Positions 11,003 through 23,165 of a DNA stretch of 64,000 nt are shown here, piece after piece. The notes under the pieces are model-generated. The model ran no database searches. It was not told where the DNA came from and saw nothing but the letters and a program-made list of their open reading frames with translations. This stretch comes from Aradus depressus. Lineage: Eukaryota; Arthropoda; Insecta; Hemiptera; Aradidae. The position numbers and the translations under genes are program-made. Where the stretch lies: positions 47,236,675 through 47,300,674 of the forward strand of contig OY759219.1 of NCBI GenBank assembly GCA_963662175.1, written 5' to 3'. Within the stretch, counting starts at the first letter, position 1, and every line of letters begins with the position of its first letter.

Positions 11003-11473
11003 TTAAATTACAAAAGTTGATAGATAATTAACAAAATGTTGATAGAGGCGAGATTCGAACCTCCTATCTGGTGTTGGTTCTTCCAACTTGTAGAACTGGG
11101 CTCCAGGCACCAGGACGAGGTTTTCATGGTAGTCTAGGGTCAGTTTAGCGATGAAAGCCTCCATGTCCGGGATGTCCACTTCTCTTCGGATCTGCAGATC
11201 CAAGGTGCGCCAACTGCCAAACGAAGAACCTTGTTTTGAAACAGTTTTGCTTGCACCTCGCCAAATGGGTGATGCATAGGTGATGAATGGTCGTAACAAG
11301 GCTGTGTAGAGTAGTGTACAGCATTTGTGTCCAAGTGGTGTACTTCTGTTCAGTATTGGGTATAGCTGTGATAGTCGAGTGTATGCTTGTGTTAGTTTTC
11401 TATGTGTGTTGACATATAGACGACATACATGGACGACCATAGGAAAGAGGAGAATGGGTGAGGGACTCAACAC
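11003..11473 (-). pseudogene. Jockey-type LINE fragment, frameshifted
   Basis: On the minus strand the frame reads NTHRKLTQAYTRLSQLYPIL, then LLYTALLRPFITYASPIWRG, the region just after the RT palm in jockey-clade ORF2. The block that should follow (LFQNKVLRLAVGAPWICR) is in a second frame at 11140-11334, so there is a frameshift near 11250. The terminal part returns to the first frame (VDIPDMEAFIAKL). It is related to, but clearly diverged from, the copy at 4735. It is 5'-truncated and dead. Confidence 0.75.
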
Positions 11474-11519
11474 AAATAACCCAGTAACATTATTGAGTAA
11501 GACTATTGAATTTCAAACA

Positions 11520-11640
11520 TGTCGGTAAATTGGGTTTAAAAGGAGAGTGAAAACTTAGATCATAAATTCGAGCTGGGGAGGTATATTACTGGTGATTAAC
11601 CGACGACTTTTCAATTTTTGACCGAGTCTTGTTATTTGTG
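11520..11640 (+). repeat. Modular repeat fragment
   Basis: It contains GAGAGTGAAAACTTAGAT and GAGCTGGGGAGGTATATTAC followed by GTGATTAACCGACGAC, which matches the end of the modular repeat (GCGCTGGGGAAGTACA, GTGATTCACCGAC). Confidence 0.5.
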
Positions 11641-11763
11641 TCAACATCAAATGATGAAGAATTGTGGCCAGTGAGTTCGGAAAGGATTCACAGATGAGGA
11701 TCTCGTGTCTGTGTAGAACAATTGATTATATCTCAACTGAAGTTGTCAAAATTGATTTGATTG

Positions 11764-12030
11764 GGGTAGCGTGCTTGTCTACTGAACTCAAGATCGCGGG
11801 TTCGAAACCCTAAGTTTTTTTTATCTCAGAAGTAAAAAAGTCTTGAGCACGTCGTCCTTCGGATGGTCCCGAGCCTGTACGATTAAAGAGCGTATTCTAA
11901 GTGAATAAAAATTTAGGATTGGCAAAATTTAAGACTCATACAGTGGAGTCGGGCTCATGTCCAGTGACGAAAGAGCCCTCTGGTAGTAGGCGATATTACC
12001 TCTTAGTTAAAGCCTGGCCACAATAACTAA
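11764..12030 (+). repeat. SINE family 1 copy
   Basis: It is near full length: GCGTGCTTGTCTACTGAACTC, GATCGCGGGTTCGAAACCC, the middle block TCGTCCTTCGGATGG, GAGTCGGGCTCATGTCCA and the end TAATAACTAAC-like sequence (ACAATAACTAACTGAC). The first bases of the tRNA head are lost. Confidence 0.85.
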
Positions 12031-12277
12031 CTGACTATAATAATTCAATTAAATAATAGAATATTGAAATAACAAATACAATATTGTATGTACACTGTGT
12101 ATATGTTGCATTCGGGGTTATGTTGCTGAAAGCGGCCAGCTGTCCAACACAGGCCCAACCACTTCCTCTTCCAGTCCACATTTTTATTTTATTTTTGTTT
12201 TTATATATATTTTTCATCTGGTCTTTTTTTTTTTACAATTCATATAATAACGTTCACGTTTGCTCCTGAGGGCGCCG

Positions 12278-13705
12278 CACAGTGGGCCAGATCCCGAATC
12301 TAGCGGGTCAAAAGTCCTGTGAATAAGTTACTGATAAATTATTATTTTTCAATCATTCAGAAGGGCATAAAAAGGCAGAAAAATAACGAATAACACTATG
12401 GGTTGTCAATTACTTTTTGAATTATTATAATTAGAGCGACAAGTCGCTCAAACCAAAATCACTAACGGAATTGTTGTCTTCACTGCTAATTTCTGCCGAA
12501 GTCGTTGTTGAAATTAAGAGTAACTGACTTACTTTTTCACTAACCAGTTTTTTTGGAAGGCAGTGGTCTGAGGGAGCCAATAAAAGGATCAGACAAAATG
12601 AGCAGGTTGTTTCAAGTGTCAATGTTAGTAGAAAATCGATCCATTTTTCTAGAAAAATGTTTCCTGAACGTTTTTATCTCCTTATGTTGGCTTTCTTGAA
12701 CATCTTCGGCCAGCATTCCGAAAGGTATTAGAAAATGTTTGATAACAGCACTCCCATGTATAAGTATTTTATGAACACTGACAGGCATGGTGTACCAATC
12801 ATACAGCAAGACGTTCATCATACGAGCTGTTTCAGCAGCGAAAGTTTCAAAGGCTTCCAAATAAATATCATACCCTGATGACGAAGCCTGTAAGAGTATG
12901 CTAAACCTTTCCATTAATTCTTCATCCACGTCAGTAATTTCAGCTGTTAAGGAAGGATTTTGGAAATTCGAGCTGCATTGCCATCATTTGTATTGCCACC
13001 TCCTTGCTTTGGCATACTAATAGCTGCCGAGTCCACATTTTTTCTTCGTATAGTCAAAAAGGAATGTCATTTGTTCGAGGGTATTTCCAATAGGACGATT
13101 GCTGGATCTCAACACATCGTACAAACTCCCTTCTGCATATAGACATTTTCACACCTGCAGTTACAAATGACATTAATGAAAAAAAAAAAAAAAAAAAAAA
13201 AAACGGGGCAAAACGGGTCGTTAAATTTAGTGCCATCCTATTATCTATTAGTCAACGAACAAGAATAATGAACGTTTACGAGGTACTGAGAGGTACGAAA
13301 AAAGTTACGCCCTTATGAACTAGAATGAACTTTTTTTTTTCAAACGTGCACTATCCTTGTGGCCCTTCCAACACTTTGTGATTGACTTAAGACAAAACAA
13401 AAATTGCTAAGACTTACCTTTTTGATTGCTTTCCATGGAAGAATAATGAAGAAGAGATCAGTAATGTTCGGAAGTGACACTCACAGGTAAGTGATGTAGT
13501 CAAATTACCTCGCCTCCAAGATAATACAGCTGTTTGCATGGTTTGTTTATTTCGTCGCTGCGCTGTATTGACTTCGTCCTCTCTAATTCCCTTTGTTTAT
13601 TTCTCTCTCACATACTACTTGTTCAACCAGGTTGTTTTTTTCCCAAAACCTCTCACTTCATTTTCGGACTTTTGTCCAGCTAGATTTGGGATCTGGCCCA
13701 CTGTG
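12278..13705 (-). mobile_element. Transib-like DNA transposon, deletion derivative
   Basis: The left end starts CACAGTGGGCCAGATCCC (12278). The right end is its inverted copy, closing with CACTGTG at 13705; the inverted repeats are about 27 bp with one mismatch. The flanks carry an exact 5-bp duplication, CGCCG, at 12273-12277 and 13706-13710. Removing the element restores an ordinary SINE family 1 5' end (GGCGCCGGTAGCTCA), which confirms the boundaries. A 5-bp GC-rich duplication and CAC ends are Transib hallmarks. The interior (1,428 bp) encodes only the C-terminal part of a transposase, so it cannot move by itself. An A-run lies at 13179-13203. Confidence 0.88.
12430..13060 (-). pseudogene. 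Transib/RAG1-like transposase, C-terminal remnant
   Basis: On the minus strand a reading frame near 13010 gives MPKQGGGNTNDGNAARIS. After a frameshift (about 12950) it gives NPSLTAEITDVDEELMERF, and the frame 12929-12612 continues with MPVSVHKILIHG and EDVQESQHKEIKTFRK. A second frameshift (about 12615) leads to a short acidic tail ending at 12431. Motif order and the VHKILIHG...ES..K pattern match the C-terminal catalytic region of Transib transposase and RAG1, where the last acidic residue of the DDE triad sits. The candidate glutamate is E79 of the 12929-12612 frame (codon 12693-12695). The two upstream aspartates are not present in the element. Confidence 0.8.
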
Positions 13706-13880
13706 CGCCGGTAGCTCAAAGGTAGCGTACTAGCCTAATCGGCTCAAGATGGCGGTTTCAAAACCTAGCCGAGGCTTTTAGGTTTTTATCTGAAAAGTGA
13801 AAAAACCTTGAGCACGCCGTCCTTCGGATGGGATATAAAGTCTCGAGCCTGTACTATGTCAAAAAGACCCCCAGTCAGGA
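13706..13880 (+). repeat. SINE family 1 copy, 5' end split by the Transib element
   Basis: It starts CGCCGGTAGCTCAAAGG just after the transposon. Its missing first bases (GAGGGCGCCG) are at 12268-12277 on the other side. It continues with GCCGTCCTTCGGATGGG and ends early near 13880, without the usual tail. Confidence 0.85.
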
Positions 13881-14130
13881 GAGCAGATCTCTGTATTAGA
13901 AGACCAATTAGTCAACAAAAGATCAGCACCTATTCTATATTACGATTCGGAGATTCTCCCGCACCTGACTCTTCAACAGTGTATCCAATTTTATAATGGC
14001 ACACATTTTTTCCTGGATTTAAACGTGATTTTTTAAATTCCTTTTGGTGTAGATTATATAGAATAGGGTATCACTTCAAAGAGACCTCTACTGCCGTAAG
14101 ACCATAAAGGAGTGTTGTTATATCAACCAG

Positions 14131-14372
14131 AGTGCAACGGTAGCTCAGAGTACTGAGTAACTGGGCTTAGGGTCGCGGGTTCGAAACCCAGCCGAGACCT
14201 TTTTATTTTTTTATTTAGGAGGTAAAAATCTTGAGCATGCCGTCCTTCGGTTTAGTCTTTTTCAAGCGACGAGCCCAAGCCTATACGATATGAGTTACTC
14301 GTTGAATATAAAGACCCTATGTGAAAAAACCTAGATAGGCAAAATGTAGGATCCCCATAGTAGAGCTAGAAA
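14131..14372 (+). repeat. SINE family 1 copy, tail truncated
   Basis: Head CGGTAGCTCAG, B-box GGGTTCGAAACCC and middle block GCCGTCCTTCGG are present. It is diverged in the middle and ends near GTAGAGCTAG without the GTAGTAGGCG tail. Confidence 0.75.
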
Positions 14373-15134
14373 GGTAGTGATAAAAGTATTGGATGCTTAG
14401 GTCCCTAGGTGTCCACACCAGCCCTCCCTATCTTTTACTATTGAAGTTAATATACCTTCCTCCTCCATAGAAATAATTAATGTACCGACAATATAGTTTT
14501 ATTTATAAAGATTTATAGGAACAATTGAAGAAAGCTGAGGAAACCTGAAGCCTGATATTTTCCCGCCTTAGCTGTGACTTTCCCGCGCGACAAAGGCTGC
14601 CCAGTCGAGTGGTAAGATAACACTATCAGCCAGACATCGAGCATCCTCCACAGCTCACACATATACCGCTAGCTCACATTTTTTTTTTTTTACCTTTTTT
14701 TTAGCATGAAAAATAAGATTTTACCTATAATAAAAAAAATTAAATAAAAACATTTTGAAAAACCCCCGAACCCATAATCTAATTGAAAAGTTCAAAAAAT
14801 ATGTATTTTGACTGCACACTTTCAACTTTTCGAGGTCGAGAAGATCTAAAACCACTTTACACTCCTGAATATCGTTCGCTTAACTCAGGAGTTTAAAGTG
14901 TTTCACAGGTCCATGACCGTGAAAAATGTTAAGTTCATAGCGAAAATACAACATTTTTGTATTTTTTCAGTTAGATTATTATTCTATTTTTATTTCATTC
15001 TGATTAACATTCAACTGATTATTGTTCTGCGATACTTGATAGTGTAAGCCCCAGGAACAGACTTCGCAGGTAATATATACTCCATATGACTCATGGCAAA
15101 ATGAGTGGTCCATCAGTCAGGGCAGACGCAACTC

Positions 15135-15235
15135 CCACAATGGAGTCGGACTCATTTTCACCATTGACGAAGAGCGCTCTGGTAGTAGGCGATATGACCT
15201 CATAGTTATAGCCCGAGCAGGAATCACAATGACTA
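15135..15235 (+). repeat. SINE family 1 tail fragment
   Basis: Only the 3' third is present: GGAGTCGGACTCATTTTC, GACGAAGAGCGCTCTGG, TAGTAGGCGATATGACC and the terminal ACAATGACTAAC. This is the usual result of 5'-truncated retroposition. Confidence 0.8.
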
Positions 15236-15946
15236 ACAATCCATTCAGTTCCATTTATTTGTTATATAGTTTATCTCAAACATTATATGCAACAATGTTT
15301 CACGCCTACTTATTTCATACTTATTAGAAATAAAAATTTTAAAAACATAAAATTAAAAATAAAAAAAAAACCCAACACAATAAAAAAAATTTTTTTTAAT
15401 TATTTTTTTTACTGAAACCTTGGTGGAGATATGGAGGAAAAATATATGACATCCAAGAATTGAGTGGAGAGAGCTTGTTAGGGGGGAGACTAGACTGGGA
15501 GGGGGGGGGGGGGGGGGGGGGGACTTGGCCTTGTAAACATTTGTTTGAGCTCAAACTCCAAGTCTCTAATAGAGGCCCTGATCCCTACACAGGCTCTGAT
15601 GAAACTTGAATATCTTAGAGACAGCATACCCGATTTCCACCAAACATGGCTAAGAACCATCTTGCAAATACCAGTTTTTGAAACGAAAAAACCGCTTTGA
15701 AATCGGTTCAGCCGTCTTGGAGCAACAATGCCACAGATCGACACACACACACACAGACAATGGCTTCAAACTTATAACACCCCTCCTTTAGCGTCGGGGG
15801 TTAAAAATATAATTAAGCACACCAAGAAAAAAAAAAACAGTGCCGCAGTGCTGCCCCACGAATGTTGCCGCCCTGAGTGGCCTCCTGGCCACCACTGGAA
15901 GTCCCGTGTAAATCGGTTCAGTAATCGAGGGTGTCACTAACATAGA

Positions 15947-16200
15947 GGGCGCCGGTAGCTCAGTGGTGTGCGTGCTTTCTCACTGAGCTCAAGATTGTGG
16001 GTTCGAAATCCGGCCAACACCCATAGATTATTTTATCTGGAAGGTTAAAAAAAACGTTGAGCTCGCCGTCCTTCGGATGGGACGTTAAGCGATGGTCCCG
16101 AGACTGTGCGTTGTCAGGTACTCGTTAAAGACCCCAACCTTAGGTAACTAAACGTGAATAGGCAAAATTTAGGACTCCCAGAGTTGAGCTAGCAGGGAAG
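15947..16200 (+). repeat. SINE family 1 copy
   Basis: It has a clear 5' end GAGGGCGCCGGTAGCTCAG, B-box GGGTTCGAAATCC, and block GCCGTCCTTCGGATGGGACG followed by GATGGTCCCGAGACTG. It ends near GAGTTGAGCTAGC with the last 70 bp missing. The 14131 copy stops at the same place, so this may be a sub-family end. Confidence 0.85.
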
Positions 16201-16729
16201 AGAGCCCCTAAACACAGATCCTGCAGATAATGTTACGACATTTTCCCCCCTTCATTAGCATTGCGTGGGGCGTGGTTCCAATAATCCATCAAGGAAAATC
16301 AATAAAAACATACAACTGGCATTTTTGGAGATTAAAAAAAATATACGACATCCAAGAATTGAGTGGGTTAACCTTGGCATTGAAATTAGTGTTGTCTTGG
16401 GAAACCTCTTTCCTAAAGAGTAGAGACGATAAATAAACAGAGAAGTGGATGTTGAAGTGCAAATTGGAGGGTAGTGGCCGAGAGACCTCCCACAGACCTG
16501 CCTACTCCTGGCTAGCTCCGTCGTTCAGAAGCTCCTCACTCCCACAATAAGACACCCTGTAATTTACCAACCTACCTGTTTACCTTTTTGACTTTTTACA
16601 GTCCCCTCCCTAAAGTGTATGACGTCACAGGACTTAGAGAGCCCAATCTGGGACATAATTTGAAATTCTACGCTGTACTGCCAGTTTTAAAAAAGGTCAT
16701 CGGTGCATTACCGGCAATCCGTATTAATC

Positions 16730-16880
16730 GATTAGTTTTTCACACTACATCTAAAACCAATCTGCCGAATATGTTGAAAATCAATAGATGTCTTATATTC
16801 GTGTTGACGTTATTGGGTTTTGAGTTCCCTCAAAAGTTACTTGATCAATTCGCGCTAGAGAAGAACTTCGCCAGTGGTTC
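16730..16880 (-). repeat. Modular repeat fragment
   Basis: It contains TGAAAATCAATAGATGTC followed by GGGTTTTGAGTTCCCTCAAA, the recurrent core of the modular repeat, here in the orientation opposite to 30446. No coding content is seen. Confidence 0.45.
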
Positions 16881-17267
16881 ATACACTTTTTGAGCCAGGG
16901 ATGGAATCTCTCGTTCTTCCAACGCTTTGGTTTCGCGGAAAGATTCATCTCGGAATATACCTCCATACTACTGTTAAATAAGGTTACGTAAGGGAGACAA
17001 AGCCAAGTTTCAGCTAGAATGTAGACCACCTGCATCAAGAGCAGGAGTCACGAGCAGATTTACTCGAGCGTTCAGAACACTTTCTCTTTCGAGCGTTCTG
17101 GTGATGAATGCTCACGAAACTGTTGGCGGAAGCACGACTTTGCGCGACAGAATCAGCCTGTTTCGAACCGTTTGTCTTGTCCAAAATGATGCCAACAATG
17201 TTGAAATGACCATTTTGAACTGTATTTGCCAGGTAAAATGGGCTTGCATATTGAAATATAGTAATCC

Positions 17268-17385
17268 TTCTGTAGCTTAAAGGTAGCATGCTTGCCTGCT
17301 GAGCTCAAGATCGCGGGTTCGAAAGAGTAGGAGACCTTTAAGTTTTTTATCTGGGAGGTAAAAAAACCTTGAGTAACCAGTCTGA
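17268..17385 (+). repeat. SINE family 1 head fragment
   Basis: The tRNA-like part (TCTGTAGCTTAAAGGTAGC, GAGCTCAAGATCGCGGGTTCG) and the start of the body (TTTATCTGGGAGGTAAAA) are present. It stops before the CGTCCTTCGG block. Confidence 0.75.
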
Positions 17386-17584
17386 AGTAAGTAAACCCAG
17401 GTGGCCACAATGCAGCACCCCCTGAGTTTGGTATCAAAAAGTCCTGTAATGGCCACATTAATTTTTTCACATTTTTTAAAATAAACATTATTTTAAAGTT
17501 CTTTGCTACGCGATACAAAAATTTATTTTACACTCTATGTGGAGCTGTAGCTTTGGTCTTATTATTGGTGATAGGTTAGGTTAC

Positions 17585-17915
17585 ATTTTATGACTCTTGC
17601 CCCGGCTTTAACTACGAGGTCATATCGCCTACTACCAGAGCGCTCTTTCGTCACTCTGGTGGACATGAGCCCGACTCTACTGTGGGAGTCCTAAATGCCT
17701 ACCCTAAATTTTTATTCACCTAGGGCAGGGGTCTTTAACGAGTACCTGACATCGTACAGGCTCGGGACCATAGCTTAACGTCCCATCCGAAGGACGGCGT
17801 GCTTAAGTTTACTTTACCTCCCAGATAAAATAAACTAAGGGCCTCGGCTGGGTTCCGAACCCACGTTCTTGAGCTCAGAACACAAGCACTGATACCACTG
17901 AGCTACCGGCGCCCT
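17585..17915 (-). repeat. SINE family 1, near full length
   Basis: This is one of the best copies, read on the minus strand from GAGGGCGCCGGTAGCTCAG (17915 downward) to the GCCGGGGCAAGAGTCAT-like tail. All blocks are present in order: B-box, TTTATCTGGGAGGT, GTCCTTCGGATGGGACG, GTCAGGTACTCGTTAAAGA, CCCTAGGTGAATAAAAATTT, GAGTCGGGCTCATGTCCACC and GTAGTAGGCGATATGACC. Its length is about 320-330 bp. Confidence 0.9.
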
Positions 17916-18525
17916 CTTTATTGGTTCTATCTCAAATCTGAAGACACACTGGCGATTGGAAATTAATAAGGAACATTTAGGATTCAATTGTTTTTTAGGA
18001 TCAACCGTTTCGGGTAAATCAAGGAAATCCCTAAAAAAAAAAAGACTTTTCAGGACTATTTTCGGCACATAGGTCGCGTACCAGGCGATGTTTTCGATCT
18101 TTCGATCTGTTTTCTCTAAAATAACTAACTCCAGCTTCACTTTCCCAATGCGTGTTCGGCGTGCCGCCAGACAGACAACCTGTTTGGAGATGTTGAGTCA
18201 CCTCATGCTGTCAGACGGACCTATGACTGACGACTGTTGTATTCTATCAGTAGGTAGACATTGGAGAGAGATCAGACAAACAAAAATCGTGATAATGTTA
18301 TTGGAACTGTCAGTAGGAGGCCTCCCTGACAAATGATCGTCCTCACTCCCAGACACACCATTGCTGTGTCATAACACGATACATGCTGTTGGTTCCTCAA
18401 GGTTGGAACCTATCACACATCTGAATATTTAGGTCATGATATGACCATGGCCAGCTCTCTACTGACCCATCGATTAATAACGGAGGGTATCGGCATTTAA
18501 TACCATCGATAGTTTTCGTCAAATA

Positions 18526-18750
18526 GAGGGCGCCGGTAGTTCAGAGGTACCTACGCTGTTCAAGTTAGCGGATTCGAAATCCGACGGAGAATCTTAATTT
18601 TTTATCTGGGAGGTAACAACGTCATCAGCACGAAGTCCTTCGGATGGGACGTGTGATGGTCCCGAGCCTGTTCGCTAACAGGTACCCTTAAAATAACCCT
18701 AGCTAACGAAAACTGGGTAGCTACAATTTAAGACTCCCAAATGGGTAAAC
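18526..18750 (+). repeat. SINE family 1 copy, diverged
   Basis: It has the 5' end GAGGGCGCCGGTAGTTCAG, a degenerate B-box (GATTCGAAATCC), and GTCCTTCGGATGGGACGT followed by GATGGTCCCGAGCCTG. It has lost the tail. Confidence 0.8.
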
Positions 18751-21679
18751 AATAAGCAATTCAAAATTAAAATGTTTAATATACGAGTATTTCTGCGTCT
18801 AGTAGCAACATTTAAACCTGTGAGCTATGCTACTGCAATTTTCCTGGACTTTGAGAAGTTGAAACAGTCTCCTTGCTGGCAAGTACAACAGTGCATTTGA
18901 GCCATTCAGTTTTGCGTTCGATGTTAATAATAAATTAAATATTTAATCGGTATCGAGATGATGAGAAATGTCTGGTGATTGGGTAGAGTATGAAGGATCG
19001 ATTATATCGCAATCTGTTGCAGATAAACTCAGCGTTCAACTTACAAGCTGCTCTTTTGCGGCAACAAATGAAACAAGAATCAAAATCGTAGGGTGTGAGG
19101 TTAGGTTCGGTTGTATTGATGACGGCAGTGTGTGTAACTCAAAATCGACCAGAATTCCACTTGGCTTCCTAGCAGCTTAATTAATAAACTTTCTGGTTCA
19201 AAGTTCGCACTTCTGGTACAGGCTCCCTGTCAAGATCAGCTCAACACCGCTCCGTATAACCGGGAGTCTGCAAACAGTTTTGAAAAACAATTTCTGCCAC
19301 ACATTTCCGGAAACATGCAAAATGCTTGAAATAAATAAAATAAAGGCAATAGTCAATGCAGTTTTGACTTGATACAAAGACGGGAAATGGAAAACTCTTC
19401 ACTAACTAGCAGAAGTTGCTCTTTTAGAGGTAAGGTGCTATCCTTAACGTCATGTCTTGGCTTTTAATAAATGTAAGACGAACCTTTTATAGTCCTAATT
19501 TAAAAAAAAAAAAATCTGTACAATATATTTCTGACAAATTACTAATTCGAGAGCGTATTAAATAATTTTTTTATATTTCGCCCCTCATTTCCGCCGTTCC
19601 GGTGGTCCTATTTTTCTGGCTAACGAGCTTCATCTTTCTTCTTATTCGGTGGTTTTATTTTTCTACCATGATATTCAAACATTTTCTTTTCTTATTCATC
19701 CGGTCCGGATAAGTGAGTATTTTCCCTTTTCCATGCCTAAAATGGGAGCATGATGAAATGTTCTTCTTTCAACGAAGATAGTGCATAAGTGTAGGAATAT
19801 TGAGGGTCAGTCAAAGATGGAAGAAAACACTATTCAGATGCCAACGTTTCGATATATTTTATATCATCATAGATAAAAAATACAGCTCATTATTGTCCTT
19901 TTCTAGCCCTGAAATTGATTTTATAGAAAGGACAGTTTTTCTCAGATTTACTCAACATATTTCTTAATTGATCCGATTCGGAACTTGATCTGGGAACCTT
20001 TTCATCACCTCCATATCCAGGGAAATGGGTTCTTTTCGACGTCGAACCTCCAAGGACCTATCTGTCCATAGTACGCAGGAGTTCATGGGATCGCCTTGAA
20101 CTACCCTCAGAGCGCATTGACTGCCATCTGTATGCCGCTACTCGCCCTCCTGTTTCTTGAAGCTCCCGGCTATTATTTAGCCCACTGAAGGGGAAACCTT
20201 GAGCATCTTGTGAATAATTCGATGCCACCCTGTTCCCTCGTCGAATACAAACCGGGTGGTAGTTCCTCTGGAGCCTAAGGCCCTAAATCAGCCCCCTTTT
20301 GAATTTTGAAAAGATCTAATCCATTTAGGCCCCGTCTCTGAGACCAATACCGCCCCCTGTACTAAATATTGTAGCGCAAGGGATGAAATCATTGCCAGTC
20401 TAAACGGTCCTCTACCTCGCTCCTGGGTATCCTATCACTAGAATCTCATCCATCCTTTAGTCATCCCCGGGGAATAGCTCAGGATAAGAAGATCGTAAAA
20501 TATCTGGTGTCACAAAAACAAGAGATCGCCACATTTGAACAAGGAATTTTTCCCAAAGACCACATTTGACTAAAGCTATTCCCAAAATATACATTTTTTG
20601 TTGCTGCAGGTAAGCACAACTATACTTCCGATCTATAGAAGGACCCTCCACAAATACAGAAGAATCTTCTATGAATAAATGAAGAGCTCAACTGATTCCT
20701 TAACGAGATCTACCGAACTCGTCACAAAATATTTTTGAAATAACACTATTGGAAAAGGAAAAAAAAAACGAAGTTACAACAAAGAATCATATGTGAAAAA
20801 CAGCTCTTCAACATAACTCACCATTTTCTGTAAACGTTCTAGCTTTGAACAAACTGAAAATGTAACAGTATTGGGTGTAATATGAATATCGTGAGATATA
20901 CTACCACTTCGATGGCGACAGACCGTGAAGATTCTTGGGAATCAGCTGGGAATGGAAGCTCATCTGTGGAGAGAGTTAGCTGCAACGAACCCTAGTTCCC
21001 GAACTAGACCTGGGTTCTCTGCCAGCTAGGTAGATAGTTGGAAGAGATGAATGAGCCACCTTCCTGACTGGAACTTGTCCTAGGACGGTCATCTGTTTGA
21101 GTTAGAGCGGGGCCGGCTGATTTCGGCTCTTCTCACCTATCACTTCACATCGCATTTATCTCAATGAGCTCGTGTCTTTCTCGCTCCCTCCCACCTCTCT
21201 CGGGGTCCCCAATGTCAGCTCCACGACAGGCTCCTGCCTTTTTTCATCCTAACGAGAATAAAATCAGTGCCAAGTTCCATTCGCCTTGGGAAATCTGGAA
21301 ATACATTTTTAAAATTATTGGGATGAAGCCCGCGAAGCGAAACGAAGCAGGTAAAGCCTTCTTATCCCCAGCTTCGAACACATTGTTAGAATCCTCCCGA
21401 AAGTTGTATTTTCATAAAAATTAAGACATAAAATATATATATATATTTCATATTTAGTTCAAGAGTACATTCAGCACTATGTTTTCATCTTTGTGATGGA
21501 TAAGAATGTCGTTAGTTACCAGATCACAAGATTCGCTATATCCCATATGCACATGGGTATACAGAAACATACACTTTTGAACAGTGGTATTGTATTTCTT
21601 CATATACTTTTCTGGGGATTGTATTTCTTCAGTATGCATTTTGCATGTCATTCCTCTTGTTCTTATGATTGGGTGTGAT
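18751..21679. other. No supported gene; mostly single-copy-looking sequence
   Basis: This is about 2.9 kb with no SINE copy and no recognisable coding motif. A weak hammerhead-like remnant is seen on the minus strand at about 19829-19880. The block 20000-20470 is more GC-rich than its surroundings but has no long open frame. It may be intronic or decayed repeat; I cannot assign it. Confidence 0.4.
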
Positions 21680-21735
21680 TTAGCCTTAACTACGAGGTCT
21701 TATCACCAACTACCAGAGAATAGTTTCGTCCTATT
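21680..21735 (-). repeat. SINE family 1 tail fragment
   Basis: It shows CCTTAACTACGAGGTC...ACCAACTACCAGAG, the reverse complement of the terminal block of the family, with several changes. Confidence 0.55.
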
Positions 21736-22449
21736 GGGTTCACTCGGAATTTCTAGGACCGACAGGCATGTCTTTCATAGGACAAATATTCAGGGAGATC
21801 TGCTGCACCCCGGATGAAGAAGAGAACCAGAGACGTTTTAGAGAGTCATGGAGAGAAAGAACCACATTCAGACAGTCTAAGATGTCGTTCCTGGATGAGA
21901 AGTCCGAAATGTTGGGGGATGGGTTCCTGATCCCCAGTCAATATCTCAGTATCCGGCTTCGTCTTCAGAGATCTGCCCAAATTTGGAGTCCTGGATTCGG
22001 ATATTGAAAATCTGGTCATGTGGTTTAAAGTCTATGTAAAATGAAAGAATAAAGTTTTCAACGAGATAGTCGGTGGATTTGAACAAGTGGTGGGGGTTTA
22101 CACTTTTCTAGAAAATGAAACTAATCAAAGTCAGAGACCACGACAAAAACAAGAACGTAAAACAATGGCCACAAAAGAAGATTGAAGTGACGGAACTCAA
22201 GTAGTAAACATCCTAAATCTCCTTCCTAAAGAAATAAAGGAGCAGGATTTTTATAGGGATGGCGATTAGCAAGATGTTAGAAGCCCCCCCCCCCCCCCCC
22301 CCCCCCCTCAACTTCACAGAATAAAAAAGTTGTCGGTGAATCCTTTTTTTTTTTTTTTTTTTTCATTTATTGATACTTTTTGTACAATGTACATTCAATT
22401 GTGCTAAAATAAAATAAAAACAAAACATCTGGCACTTGAATGAGGCCGC

Positions 22450-22850
22450 TGACCAGCGTCAGTCCTCTTGTTAATGCACTCAGTAATAATGCACTCAGTT
22501 TTCACTCTCCCTTAACCCTTCTCCTCTTCTGCTGAAAATCAATGTCATGTCTACATTTATAACATCGGCAGTTATTACGGTTTTTGAGTAAAGCAACCCC
22601 CCTCCCCCAACTAAATTTCCCCTTCTCATTGGCCGATTTCTTTGGAAAATCTTTGAGTGTTGTCATTTGTATGATTCTGGTTCGCATAAAAATTTCGTGT
22701 CAAAACGTTCATTGCGGCAGTTATTATTGTGGTTTTTGTGCTGATCCTCCCTCCGAAATCGGTGAAACTCAACATCGAACTTTGACTACCTATTATACAT
22801 AACTTCCCCTATACATACATCGTACAGCTGGGCAAGTATAATATCGAATA
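22450..22850 (-). repeat. Modular repeat copy
   Basis: Recurrent units (TGAAAATCAATGTCATGTC, CGGCAGTTATTACGG, GTCAAAACGTTCATTGCGGC, CATAACTTCCCCTATAC) show two or more modules in the orientation opposite to 30446. It is non-coding. Confidence 0.5.
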
Positions 22851-23074
22851 ATAATCTAAACGTAAAATAACCCAAAATTCAAAAATAGACAATGCAATTT
22901 TTTTTTATTTTATTCATTTTACTATCATTATTTTTTTTCTGCTTATAATTAATCAAATCATATATAATGCAAATTATCCATTTTTATGGGGGGCTCCGAT
23001 GACCGATTTCAACCTTTAAAATATTATTATTGTTATTTAAATAACCTTTTTCATAGAAACAAAGGCGTCGACTT

Positions 23075-23165
23075 ATAATAATAATAATTTTATTGTTTAA
23101 AGGGATCACCCCTATACAATGGAGTCAGTGACCATTATTTTTACAATATTAACATAATAATGACA
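23075..23165 (-). repeat. LINE 3' end remnant with (ATT)n tail
   Basis: It matches the 5532-5640 copy: ATT repeats, then (minus strand) CAATAAAATT and GGGGTGATCCCTTT. Two copies with the same end support a dispersed LINE tail. Confidence 0.5.

Noticed and set aside
19829..19880. Hammerhead-like sequence on the minus strand (TGATGA...CGAAACGT)
   Set aside because: The first box reads ATGATGA, stem II pairs only as A/T with unpaired bases left over, and no stem I can be formed. At best a decayed relative.
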